Source of the DNA: Victivallaceae bacterium
GTDB taxonomy: Bacteria > Verrucomicrobiota > Lentisphaeria > Victivallales > Victivallaceae
Length of the DNA stretch: 64,000 nucleotides
Direction of reading: 5' to 3'
Assembly (NCBI GenBank): GCA_028709805.1
Contig: JAQUTL010000006.1
Coordinates: forward strand, 1 to 64,000
Under the pieces are notes generated by a model. It did no database searches. It had not been told where the DNA came from and saw nothing but the letters and a program-made list of their open reading frames with translations. Positions 25,984 to 33,968 of this stretch are shown here, one piece after another (position 1 is the first letter of the stretch; every line of letters starts with the position of its first letter). Made by a program: the position numbers and the translations under genes.

Positions 25984-27726
25984 ATGAGCGTTTCCTATCC
26001 GGTCTACACGGTGGTGACGGAGTGTCAGGACTGCTACAAATGCGTCCGTCATTGTCCGGTCAAGGCGATTCGTGTGCGCGACGGTCACGCGGCGGTGATT
26101 CCCGAACTGTGCGTGGCCTGCGGCAAATGCGTGGAGGTCTGCCCGGTCAAGGCGAAGCGGGTGAGAAATGACGCGGCGGCGTTCCGTGAACTGGTTCGCG
26201 GAGCGGCTCCGGTGTATATATCGCTGGCGCCGTCATGGGTCAGCGAATTCCGCGATTTGCCGGCCGGAAAGCTGATCCGGGCGCTGAAAATGCTGGGAGC
26301 GGCCGGAGTGAGCGAAACGGCGCTCGGCGCGCAGATCGTGTCTTCCGAACTGGCGCATGAGCTGGACAAACTGTCCGGCGGACTGCTGCTTTCCAGCGCC
26401 TGTCCCACCGCGGTGGACTACATTTGCAAATATCTGCCGGAACTTGCCGGAAAGATCACCGCGGTGGGGTCGCCGGTCATGGCGCACTGCCGGATGCTGC
26501 AACGGGTGTTCCCGGAGTGCCGGGTGGTTTTTGTCGGCCCCTGCATCGGCAAGAAGAACGAGTCGGACCGCCACCCGGAACTGTTGGCGCTGGCGTTGAC
26601 CTATCCCGAACTTCGCGGCATGCTCCGCGAAGCCGGCATCGAACCGGAAAAACTCTCCGCCGCGCCGGACGACCGCTTTGTGCCGGAGTCCGCCGAAGAG
26701 GGTGCGAAATATCCGGTCGAAGGCGGCATGAACGACACCATCGAATTTCAGACCTCCAACCGGCGCGTCCATTACGCCGCGATCGCCGGTATCCGGAATA
26801 TCGCGCTGGCGCTGACCGGCGTGAAGGAGCTGCCCGAAAATGAGACGGCGTTTGTGGAACTGCTCGCCTGTTCCGGCGGCTGCGTTCACGGCCCCTGCGC
26901 CGAACACGATTCTCCTGGATTGCTGGAGCGGCTCCGGGTGGTCAACCGGACCAAGTTCCCGGACGCGCCGCAAGACCGCGCCGCCGCCGGAGACGATGTG
27001 GCGGCGGCCTATCCGCCGGACGGGTCGGCGGCGGCGGGCGAACCGTCGCTGGCCGAGCTGGAGACGGCGCTGCGCAGCGTCGGCAAAACCGCTCCGGAAG
27101 ACGAGTTGAACTGCGACGGCTGCGGCTACAACACCTGCCGCAATTTCGCCAAGGCCATGCTGGCCGGCAAGGCTGAGCCCTCGATGTGCGTTTCTTACAT
27201 GCGCAAACTGGCGCAGAAGAAGGCCAACGCCCTGCTGCGCGCAATCCCCTCCGGGGTGGTGATTGTGGACGGCGATCTGGCGGTGATCGAATGCAACCGC
27301 AACTTCGCCCAGCTGTTCGGCGAGGACACGGTGGAGGCGTTCGACGCGTCTCCGGGACTCGCCGGCGCCGACCTCACCCGCATCGTGCCGTTTCACGAAC
27401 TGTTCCGCTCGGCGCTGCTTTCCGGCGGCGACGTTGAACGCGATTCGCTGAAGGTGGGCGACAAACTCTACAATGTCAAAATATTCAACCTTGAACCGCA
27501 CGCCGTGGCCGGAGCGGTGATCTTTGACGTCACCAAACTTGAAATGCGGCGCGAGCGGATCGCCGGCCGCGCCCGCGAGGTGATCGACCGCAACATCGCC
27601 GCAGTGCAGGAGATCGCCTGCCGCCTCGGTGAACAGATGGCCGACACCGAACTGCTGCTGCGCTCCATCGCCGACGACTACGCCGACGATGCCGCGCACT
27701 GCGGCGGAAAGGAGACCGACGCATGA
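25984..27726 (+). CDS. putative sensory [FeFe] hydrogenase (HydS-like) with PAS domain
   Basis: 580 aa. Two [4Fe-4S] sites come first (Cys14/17/20/24 and Cys43/46/49/53), then the H-cluster domain, a further Fe-S site (Cys377/380/385/402) and a PAS-like domain at about 418-520. H-cluster ligands are kept: Cys140, Cys187, Cys296 and Cys300. The loop that normally reads TSCCP reads SSACP, so Ala139 replaces the proton-transfer Cys, and the third loop lacks the GGGQP ending. This is known from group C sensory hydrogenases and suggests H2 sensing, not bulk turnover. The stop overlaps the SpoIIE gene. Confidence 0.9.
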   Translation: MSVSYPVYTVVTECQDCYKCVRHCPVKAIRVRDGHAAVIPELCVACGKCVEVCPVKAKRVRNDAAAFRELVRGAAPVYISLAPSWVSEFRDLPAGKLIRALKMLGAAGVSETALGAQIVSSELAHELDKLSGGLLLSSACPTAVDYICKYLPELAGKITAVGSPVMAHCRMLQRVFPECRVVFVGPCIGKKNESDRHPELLALALTYPELRGMLREAGIEPEKLSAAPDDRFVPESAEEGAKYPVEGGMNDTIEFQTSNRRVHYAAIAGIRNIALALTGVKELPENETAFVELLACSGGCVHGPCAEHDSPGLLERLRVVNRTKFPDAPQDRAAAGDDVAAAYPPDGSAAAGEPSLAELETALRSVGKTAPEDELNCDGCGYNTCRNFAKAMLAGKAEPSMCVSYMRKLAQKKANALLRAIPSGVVIVDGDLAVIECNRNFAQLFGEDTVEAFDASPGLAGADLTRIVPFHELFRSALLSGGDVERDSLKVGDKLYNVKIFNLEPHAVAGAVIFDVTKLEMRRERIAGRAREVIDRNIAAVQEIACRLGEQMADTELLLRSIADDYADDAAHCGGKETDA

Positions 27727-28934
27727 CGGGCGCTGCCGCCGATGCGCCGCGCCGTGCCGCGGCGTCACCGGATGTCTTTATCGACACCGGATGCAGTCTG
27801 GACTGCCGGTACGGCGAACGCGCCTGCGGCGACGCCGTGTCTTTCCGCCGCATACGCGAGGAACAGCGGCTGCTCTGCGTGCTGACCGACGGTCTCGGCC
27901 ACGGCGTGAAAGCCGACATTCTGGCGCTTATGACCATGACCATGGCGTTGAAGTTTATGGCCGCCGACCGCGAGATTGTCCATTTTTCCGAAGTGATAAT
28001 GGACGCGCTGCCGGTCTGCCGCGTCCGCCACATAAGCTATGCGACGTTCTCAATCGTGGACTGCCGGGCGGACGGGCGCACCTCGCTGGTGGAAATGGGC
28101 AATCCGCCGTTCATTCTGATGCGCGGCGCCGAACCGCTGAACCCGGAGGGGACGGAAACCGTGTCGCCCAAATACCGCGACCGCACCATGACCCATTACG
28201 ATTTTTCCACCCGGATCGGCGACCGTGTGATCGTCTTTTCCGACGGGGTTACCCAGGCCGGACTCGGTTCCCCCGGTCTGCCGTCCGGCTGGGGACGGGA
28301 CGGCGTGGTGAAATATGTGCGTTCACTGCTGGAGCTTTCGCCCGACATTTCTTCACAGGAACTGTCCGAACGCATTCTGCGCGAGGCGGTGGCTCATGAG
28401 CCGATGCTCCGCCCCGCCGACGACATCTCGGCGGCCTGCCTGCTGTTTCGCCGGCCGCGGCGGATGCTGGTGTTTACCGGTCCGCCGATCGACCCTGCGC
28501 GCGACGCCGAATGCGCACGGTATTTCGATGAATTTAAAGGCGTGAAAATCATCTGCGGCGGCACCTCCGGCGAAATCGTGGCGCGCGAACTTCGCCGCAA
28601 TCTGACCATCGAACCCGGCTCCGTCGGCGGCGACCTTCCGCCGGTGGCGGTGATGGAGGGCGCCGATCTGGTCACCGAGGGGATTTTCACCTTGAACCGC
28701 ACCGCCGTCTATCTCGAAAAGGGAGCCGAGGGCAAAAACGACGCCGCTGGACGGGTGGCGGACTTGATGCGGCGCAACGACGTGATCGAGTTTCTGGTCG
28801 GAACAAAAATCAATCAGGCCCATCAGGATCCCAACTTGCCGGCCGAACTCGAACTGCGGCGCAACCTGATCGGACGAATCGGCAATCTGTTGCGCGACCG
28901 GTACATGAAAGAGGTTTCAATCCGTTTTATTTAA
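27723..28934 (+). CDS. SpoIIE-family PP2C-type phosphatase
   Basis: 403 aa. The PPM phosphatase core has the metal Asp residues in VLTDGLGHG, VIVFSDGVTQAG and RPADDISAA. A C-terminal region of about 150 residues from LVFTGPPIDPARDA onward is not part of the phosphatase fold and may bind the hydrogenase or another partner. It overlaps the sensory hydrogenase by 4 bp, so it is the likely output arm of H2 sensing: dephosphorylation of a target such as an anti-sigma antagonist. No such target gene is adjacent. Confidence 0.88.
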   Translation: MTGAAADAPRRAAASPDVFIDTGCSLDCRYGERACGDAVSFRRIREEQRLLCVLTDGLGHGVKADILALMTMTMALKFMAADREIVHFSEVIMDALPVCRVRHISYATFSIVDCRADGRTSLVEMGNPPFILMRGAEPLNPEGTETVSPKYRDRTMTHYDFSTRIGDRVIVFSDGVTQAGLGSPGLPSGWGRDGVVKYVRSLLELSPDISSQELSERILREAVAHEPMLRPADDISAACLLFRRPRRMLVFTGPPIDPARDAECARYFDEFKGVKIICGGTSGEIVARELRRNLTIEPGSVGGDLPPVAVMEGADLVTEGIFTLNRTAVYLEKGAEGKNDAAGRVADLMRRNDVIEFLVGTKINQAHQDPNLPAELELRRNLIGRIGNLLRDRYMKEVSIRFI

Positions 28935-29068
28935 TTTGTAAAAAGATTGTCCGGACGGAGTTGCTTTTTTCCGGCGCGGCATGTATGTTTATCCTTGATT
29001 CCGAAATGTTACGTCTCTTATTGCTATGTTGGTGTATCTTTTATCATATAGAAACAGGAGGTGGATTG

Positions 29069-29581
29069 ATGAGTTGTCAATGCGGAAACGCCACGCCGGC
29101 GGATCGGGCGAAATTTGAAGAGCTGGGAAAATATATTTCCTCGCTCCCGATCGCCGAAAATCCGTCGCGGTCCAGAGGATTCCTGATCCAGACGCTGCAC
29201 CGGGCGCAGAGCATGTTCGGCTATCTGCCGGAAGAGGTGCAGAAATTCGTGGCGGCGGAATTGAAGATTTCCCCGGCCGACGTGTACGGAGTGATCAGCT
29301 TTTACAGCTTTTTCACCGACAAGCCGCTCGGCCGTCACAAGATCAATGTGTGTACCGGCACCGCCTGCTTCGTTAAGGGAGCCGGGAAAGTGCTTGAGGA
29401 GTTCAAGCGTCGTCTCGGCGTCTCCGAAGGCGAAACCACGGCGGACGGCAGATTTTTTCTCGGCGCGCTGCGGTGCGTCGGCGCGTGCAGCCTTGCGCCG
29501 GTGGTGATGGTGGACGATCGCGTCTACGGCAACATGACCGCCGAGAAGGTGGCCGACGTGCTTGCCCAGATCGCCGACTGA
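29069..29581 (+). CDS. hydC: NADH-linked hydrogenase subunit HydC (NuoE-like)
   Basis: 170 aa from ATG 29069, which has a perfect AGGAGGT at 29056-29062; longer in-frame readings lack support. The thioredoxin-like [2Fe-2S] domain carries Cys95, Cys100, Cys136 and Cys140 (CTGTAC and CVGAC). It is the small subunit of the trimeric electron-bifurcating hydrogenase, or of a simple NAD-linked one, and passes electrons to the HydB flavin site. Confidence 0.93.
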   Translation: MSCQCGNATPADRAKFEELGKYISSLPIAENPSRSRGFLIQTLHRAQSMFGYLPEEVQKFVAAELKISPADVYGVISFYSFFTDKPLGRHKINVCTGTACFVKGAGKVLEEFKRRLGVSEGETTADGRFFLGALRCVGACSLAPVVMVDDRVYGNMTAEKVADVLAQIAD

Positions 29582-29641
29582 CGCCGGCTGGTTACCGTTT
29601 ATCATAGAATTTATACACACATTATGGAGCAAGGTCAGATC

Positions 29642-31486
29642 ATGAATATAAAGACGCCGGAAGCTCTGGCAAAAATGGCCGGAGTATTGAAATCACGTCC
29701 GAAACCGCCGGTGCAGATACTGGTCTCAGTCGGCACCTGCGGGCTGGCCGCCGGTGCCGGAGCGGTGCTGAAAAGCATTTACGACGAAATCGTCGAGCGC
29801 CGCCTGGAAAACGCGGTGGAGGTTGTCGAGGTCGGCTGCATGGGACTGTGCTATGCCGAGCCGGTAATAATGCTGAATGACCGCCGCAGCGGAAAGCGGC
29901 TTATCTACGGCGATGTCACGCCGCAGCAGGTTCCGGCCATCATCGCCGCGGGCACCGACTCGATCGCCGCCGGCACCCGCACCATTGAACGGTCATGGTA
30001 TTATCCGGAGTTCGAAAAGCCCGAACCGGGAGAGCTTCAGGCGCGCATCGTTCTGCGCAATACCGGAAGACTGAACCCGGAGAAACTTGAGCAGTATATC
30101 GAAAACGACGGCTACACCGCGCTGGCCAAGGCGCTCACCACAATGACGCCGCAACAGGTGATCGACACCATTCTGGCCTCCGGTCTGCGCGGTCGCGGCG
30201 GCGGCGGGTTCCCGACCGGCAGAAAATGGCAGTTCGCCGCCGCCCAGCCCGCCGGCGAGAAGTTCATCATCTGCAACGCCGACGAGGGCGACCCCGGCGC
30301 GTTCATGGATCGCGCCGTATTGGAGGGCGACCCCCACAGCGTGCTCGAAGCCATGGCGATCGGCGGTTATGCGATCGGCGCCAACACCGGCGTCATCTAT
30401 ATCCGTGCCGAATACCCTCTGGCGGTGCGCCGCCTTGAGAACGCGATCGGCCAGGCCCGCGAAGCCGGACTGCTCGGCAAAAATCTTTTCGGCAGCGGAT
30501 TCGACTTCGATATCCAGATCAAATTCGGCGCCGGCGCTTTCGTCTGCGGCGAGGAGACCGCGCTGATCCATTCGATCGAGGGCATGCGCGGCGAACCCAC
30601 CGTCAAGCCGCCGTTCCCGGCGGTGGAGGGGTTGTGGAAGCGGCCGACCGTAGTCAACAATGTGGAGACTTTCGCTTGCGTTGCGGCGATCATCCGCAAG
30701 GGGGCGGAGTGGTTCAAGTCGCTCGGAACCACCGGTTCGCCGGGGACAAAAGTGTTCGCGCTGGCCGGCAAAATCTCCAAGGTCGGCCTGGCCGAGGTCC
30801 CGATGGGAACCACATTGCGCGACATCATCTACCGGATCGGCGACGGCATCCGCGACGGCCGCCAGTTCAAGGCGGTGCAGACCGGCGGACCGTCCGGCGG
30901 CTGCATCACCGCAAAGAACCTTGACCTGCCGATCGACTACGAGGCGCTGAAAAGCATCGGATCGATGATGGGTTCCGGCGGCATGATCGTGATGGATGAG
31001 GACGACTGCATGGTCAACATCGCAAAGTTCTTTCTGGAATTCACACTTGACGAGTCGTGCGGCAAATGCACTCCGTGCCGGATCGGCAACCGCCGGCTGT
31101 TTGAAATGCTCGAGGAGATCACCGACGGCCGCGGCACACTGGAGACCATCGAAAAACTCAAGGCGCTTTCGGCCATAATCAAGGACACCGCGCTGTGCGG
31201 ACTCGGCCAGACTTCACCCAATCCGGTGCTGTCCACCTTGGCCAACTTCCCGGACGAGTATATCGCCCATGTCAAGGAGGGGCGCTGCCCGGCCGGAGTG
31301 TGCCAGAAACTGATTCATTTCGATATTTCCGACCGCTGCGTCGGCTGCGGTCTCTGCCTTAAAAATTGTCCGGTCAACGCGATCTCCGGCGAAAAACGGC
31401 AGCGGCACACGATCGATCAGAGCAAATGCATAAAATGCGGCGTCTGCTTCCGGGTCTGCAAGTTCCACGCCGTCGACAAAAAGTAA
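29642..31486 (+). CDS. hydB: NADH-binding hydrogenase subunit HydB (NuoF-like)
   Basis: 614 aa from ATG 29642 (AAGG 6 nt upstream); an ATG at 29624 would add six residues. Order: N-terminal thioredoxin-like [2Fe-2S] domain (Cys33, 66, 70 visible), NuoF domain with the NADH site GLRGRGGGGFPTGRKW and FMN site NADEGDPGAFMDRA, the Fe-S site SCGKCTPCRIG, then a C-terminal ferredoxin with CVGCGLCLKNCP and CIKCGVCFRVC. It couples NADH and ferredoxin oxidation to H2 production with HydA and HydC. Confidence 0.95.
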   Translation: MNIKTPEALAKMAGVLKSRPKPPVQILVSVGTCGLAAGAGAVLKSIYDEIVERRLENAVEVVEVGCMGLCYAEPVIMLNDRRSGKRLIYGDVTPQQVPAIIAAGTDSIAAGTRTIERSWYYPEFEKPEPGELQARIVLRNTGRLNPEKLEQYIENDGYTALAKALTTMTPQQVIDTILASGLRGRGGGGFPTGRKWQFAAAQPAGEKFIICNADEGDPGAFMDRAVLEGDPHSVLEAMAIGGYAIGANTGVIYIRAEYPLAVRRLENAIGQAREAGLLGKNLFGSGFDFDIQIKFGAGAFVCGEETALIHSIEGMRGEPTVKPPFPAVEGLWKRPTVVNNVETFACVAAIIRKGAEWFKSLGTTGSPGTKVFALAGKISKVGLAEVPMGTTLRDIIYRIGDGIRDGRQFKAVQTGGPSGGCITAKNLDLPIDYEALKSIGSMMGSGGMIVMDEDDCMVNIAKFFLEFTLDESCGKCTPCRIGNRRLFEMLEEITDGRGTLETIEKLKALSAIIKDTALCGLGQTSPNPVLSTLANFPDEYIAHVKEGRCPAGVCQKLIHFDISDRCVGCGLCLKNCPVNAISGEKRQRHTIDQSKCIKCGVCFRVCKFHAVDKK

Positions 31487-31509
31487 CCGCACCGGGGAGA
31501 AAAGCTAAA

Positions 31510-33249
31510 ATGAAGATCAATCTTAAAATTAACGACCAGCCGGTGTCGGTGGACTCCGGCTGCACCATTCTCGAGGCGGCGGAGAAACTCGAAATCAAAA
31601 TTCCGACGCTGTGCCATTTCACGATGGACTGTTTCAATGTTGAACACCGCTCCGGCTCCTGCCGGGTGTGCGTGGTCGAAGTCAAGGGACGGCCGAATCT
31701 CGCGCCGGCCTGCTGCACTCCGGTGGTCGAGGGAATGGAGGTGCGCACCAACACGCTCCGCGCCATCAACGCCAGACGCACCATTCTCGACCTGCTGTTG
31801 TCCAACCACCCGAAAGACTGTCTGACCTGCCCGAAAAACCTGGAATGCCAGCTTCAGGCGCTGGCGCAGGAAATGGGGCTGCACCATCTGCTCTACAAAG
31901 GCGAGCAGTCCACGTTCAACAAAGACCTCTCAAGCTTCGCGATTGCGCGCGATCTGGACAAGTGCATCATGTGCCGCCGCTGCGAGACCGCCTGCAACAA
32001 GGTGCAGACCGTGGGGGTGCTTTCCGGCGTCAACCGCGGATTCCGCGCGGTGGTCGCTCCGGCCGGAATGAAGCGGCTGGCCGACACCGAGTGCGTGTTC
32101 TGCGGCCAGTGCGTTCAGGCCTGTCCGGTCGGCGCGCTCAGCGAGATCGACTACAAGTATCCGGTCTGGCGTGCGCTTAACGACGCCTCCAAAACCGTGA
32201 TCGTTCAGACTGCTCCGGCGGTGCGCGTGGCTATCGGCGAATGTTTCGGCATGGAGCCGGGCGCGGTAAGCACCGGAAAAATGGTCACCGCGCTGCGGAT
32301 GCTCGGATTCGACAAGGTGTTCGACACCGACTTCGCCGCCGACCTCACCATCATGGAGGAGACCACGGAATTGATCGACCGGGTCACGAAAAATCATGAC
32401 CTGCCGATTCTCACCAGCTGCTGTCCGGGCTGGGTGAAGTTTCTCGAACACCAGTTCCCCGAACTCATCTACATGCCGAGCAGCGCCAAGTCGCCGCAGC
32501 AGATGTTCGGCGCCATCGCCAAAAGCTATTATGCCGAGAAGATCGGAGTGAAGCCGGAAGACCTGATTGTGGTTTCGGTGATGCCGTGTCTGGCGAAGAA
32601 ATACGAGGCCGCCAGACCTGAGTTCGCACCGAACGGCGTGCGCGATGTGGACATCGTCATCTCCACCCGCGAACTGGCCGACATGATCCGCGAGGCCGGC
32701 ATCCAGTTTGAAGAACTGGAGGACGGCGTGTACGACTCGCCGCTGGGCGAATCCACCGGCGCGGCCGTTATTTTCGGCGCCACAGGCGGCGTGCTTGAGG
32801 CGGCGCTGCGTACTGCGGCCGACTGGATCGCCGGTCAGGATGTGCGCGAGATCGACTTCAAGGCGGTGCGCGGCATGGCCGGCATCAAGGAGGCTACGGT
32901 GAACGTCGGCGGCATTGAACTGCGCGCGGCGGTATGTTCCGGACTTGGCAACGCCAGAAAACTGCTGGAGAAGATCGAACGCGGTGAAGCCAACTATCAT
33001 GCGATTGAGATCATGGCCTGTCCCGGCGGCTGCATTAACGGCGGCGGTCAGCCCTATCATCACGGCGACACCTCGCGGCTGGAAAAACGGATGGCGGCGC
33101 TGTATCGTGCCGACGCCGGACTGCCGATACGGAAATCGCATCAGAATCCGGATATCATTAAGCTGTACGAGGAGTTTCTGGGCGAACCGGGCAGTCATGC
33201 CGCCCACAAACTGCTGCATACTGCGTACATTGACCGCAAAAACGGATAA
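31510..33249 (+). CDS. hydA: [FeFe] hydrogenase catalytic subunit HydA
   Basis: 579 aa from the ATG at about 31510, 23 bp after hydB. Domains: plant-type [2Fe-2S] (Cys35, 51, 54, 68/69), the His100-Cys104-Cys107-Cys113 cluster, two [4Fe-4S] (Cys152/155/158/162 and 195/198/201/205), and the H-cluster with TSCCPGW (Cys304/305), MPCLAKK (Cys360) and MACPGGCINGGGQP (Cys504/508). The small-subunit domain is fused at the C-terminus. All catalytic residues are present, in contrast with the sensory paralogue at 25984. The maturases HydEFG are not in the window. Confidence 0.96.
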   Translation: MKINLKINDQPVSVDSGCTILEAAEKLEIKIPTLCHFTMDCFNVEHRSGSCRVCVVEVKGRPNLAPACCTPVVEGMEVRTNTLRAINARRTILDLLLSNHPKDCLTCPKNLECQLQALAQEMGLHHLLYKGEQSTFNKDLSSFAIARDLDKCIMCRRCETACNKVQTVGVLSGVNRGFRAVVAPAGMKRLADTECVFCGQCVQACPVGALSEIDYKYPVWRALNDASKTVIVQTAPAVRVAIGECFGMEPGAVSTGKMVTALRMLGFDKVFDTDFAADLTIMEETTELIDRVTKNHDLPILTSCCPGWVKFLEHQFPELIYMPSSAKSPQQMFGAIAKSYYAEKIGVKPEDLIVVSVMPCLAKKYEAARPEFAPNGVRDVDIVISTRELADMIREAGIQFEELEDGVYDSPLGESTGAAVIFGATGGVLEAALRTAADWIAGQDVREIDFKAVRGMAGIKEATVNVGGIELRAAVCSGLGNARKLLEKIERGEANYHAIEIMACPGGCINGGGQPYHHGDTSRLEKRMAALYRADAGLPIRKSHQNPDIIKLYEEFLGEPGSHAAHKLLHTAYIDRKNG

Positions 33250-33261
33250 AAAGACATTCAA

Positions 33262-33301
33262 CCTTTCCGTTCCGGCCGTAAAACGCGGCGGAACGGAAAG
33301 G
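33262..33301 (+). terminator. strong hairpin after hydA
   Basis: CCTTTCCGTTCCG (33262-33274) pairs perfectly with CGGAACGGAAAGG (33289-33301). No good T-run follows, so it may stop transcription weakly or protect the 3' end of the hyd transcript. Confidence 0.55.
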
Positions 33302-33466
33302 TGTGCGTTTCTCATCGGCGGTTATGACTCCCAAATGGCCGCCGGTGGCATGATGCGGCGGAAGTGGCGGATACCGGGTGGTTTTGACCGGGTGTAATTC
33401 GTCTGTGTGCTGCGTGTTCCGACCAGTTGCGGATGGCGGCGTGGATCGGAATTCGCCGGCGCGGTG

Positions 33467-33660
33467 TTGCCTTGCCGTCCGGCGTCCGTTATTGCAGATT
33501 GGAACTTTGTATGCGTCGCCGTTGTCTCGTTGCCTTGCCGTCCGGCGTCCGTTGTCGCGAATTTGAATCTGCCGTCGCCGTTGCCTTGCCGTCCGGCGTC
33601 CGTTGTCGCGTATTGGAATCTGCCGGAGCCGTCGCCCTGTCGTTGGGCGTCCGCCGTTGA
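33467..33660. repeat. imperfect tandem repeats in the hydA-adhE gap
   Basis: An exact 24-bp unit beginning TTGCCTTGCCGTCC occurs at 33467-33490, 33530-33553 and 33581-33604, with a degenerate fourth copy at 33631-33660. The linking sequences are also related (GTCGCG, then A/T-rich, then ctgccg). The period is 63, 51 and about 50 bp. No CRISPR features are present, since spacing and linkers are related and not unique. The stretch 33302-33720 shows no convincing gene. Confidence 0.75.
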
Positions 33661-33722
33661 CAGATGAAAAAAAGAGAATTTTGCGGCGGCGGACGCCAGG
33701 TTTGCTCAATTTGCAAACATTT

Positions 33723-33809
33723 ATAAAAAAATATCGATGTTTTTTTATCCAATCCCTTGATTTATTCCGGAAATCGTGTATTTTAAAGATAGATAAAAAA
33801 ATATCGATG
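33723..33809 (+). promoter_or_regulatory. adhE promoter flanked by two identical 17-bp repeats
   Basis: A promoter TTGATT (33757-33762) with TATTTT (33779-33784), 16 bp apart, sits between two identical copies of ATAAAAAAATATCGATG at 33723-33739 and 33793-33809. One copy lies upstream of -35 and one at the start of transcription. Their 70-bp spacing, about seven helical turns, fits a repressor that acts by looping. The leader that follows contains a GC-rich hairpin, 33898-33905 with 33917-33924. Confidence 0.55.
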
Positions 33810-33968
33810 CAAGAATCTCCAGGTTTTTGCAGGGTTCGGTTCCGGTGGTTTTGCACCCCTTTCCGCCGGAAAAGGATCGAAAGAAAAAAACGCGTTCCGG
33901 CGGCGGGATTGCACGACGCCGCCGAAACGCACCATTCGGGAACGTGCAGCAGGGAGTAGAAGAACAAT

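Noticed and set aside
31930-33315. long minus-strand frame opposite hydA
   Set aside because: It is antisense to a gene with all hydrogenase motifs; such frames are common at this G+C content and it has no family motifs.
33467-33660. CRISPR array
   Set aside because: Repeat spacing is uneven (63, 51, 50 bp), the linkers resemble each other, and no cas genes are near.
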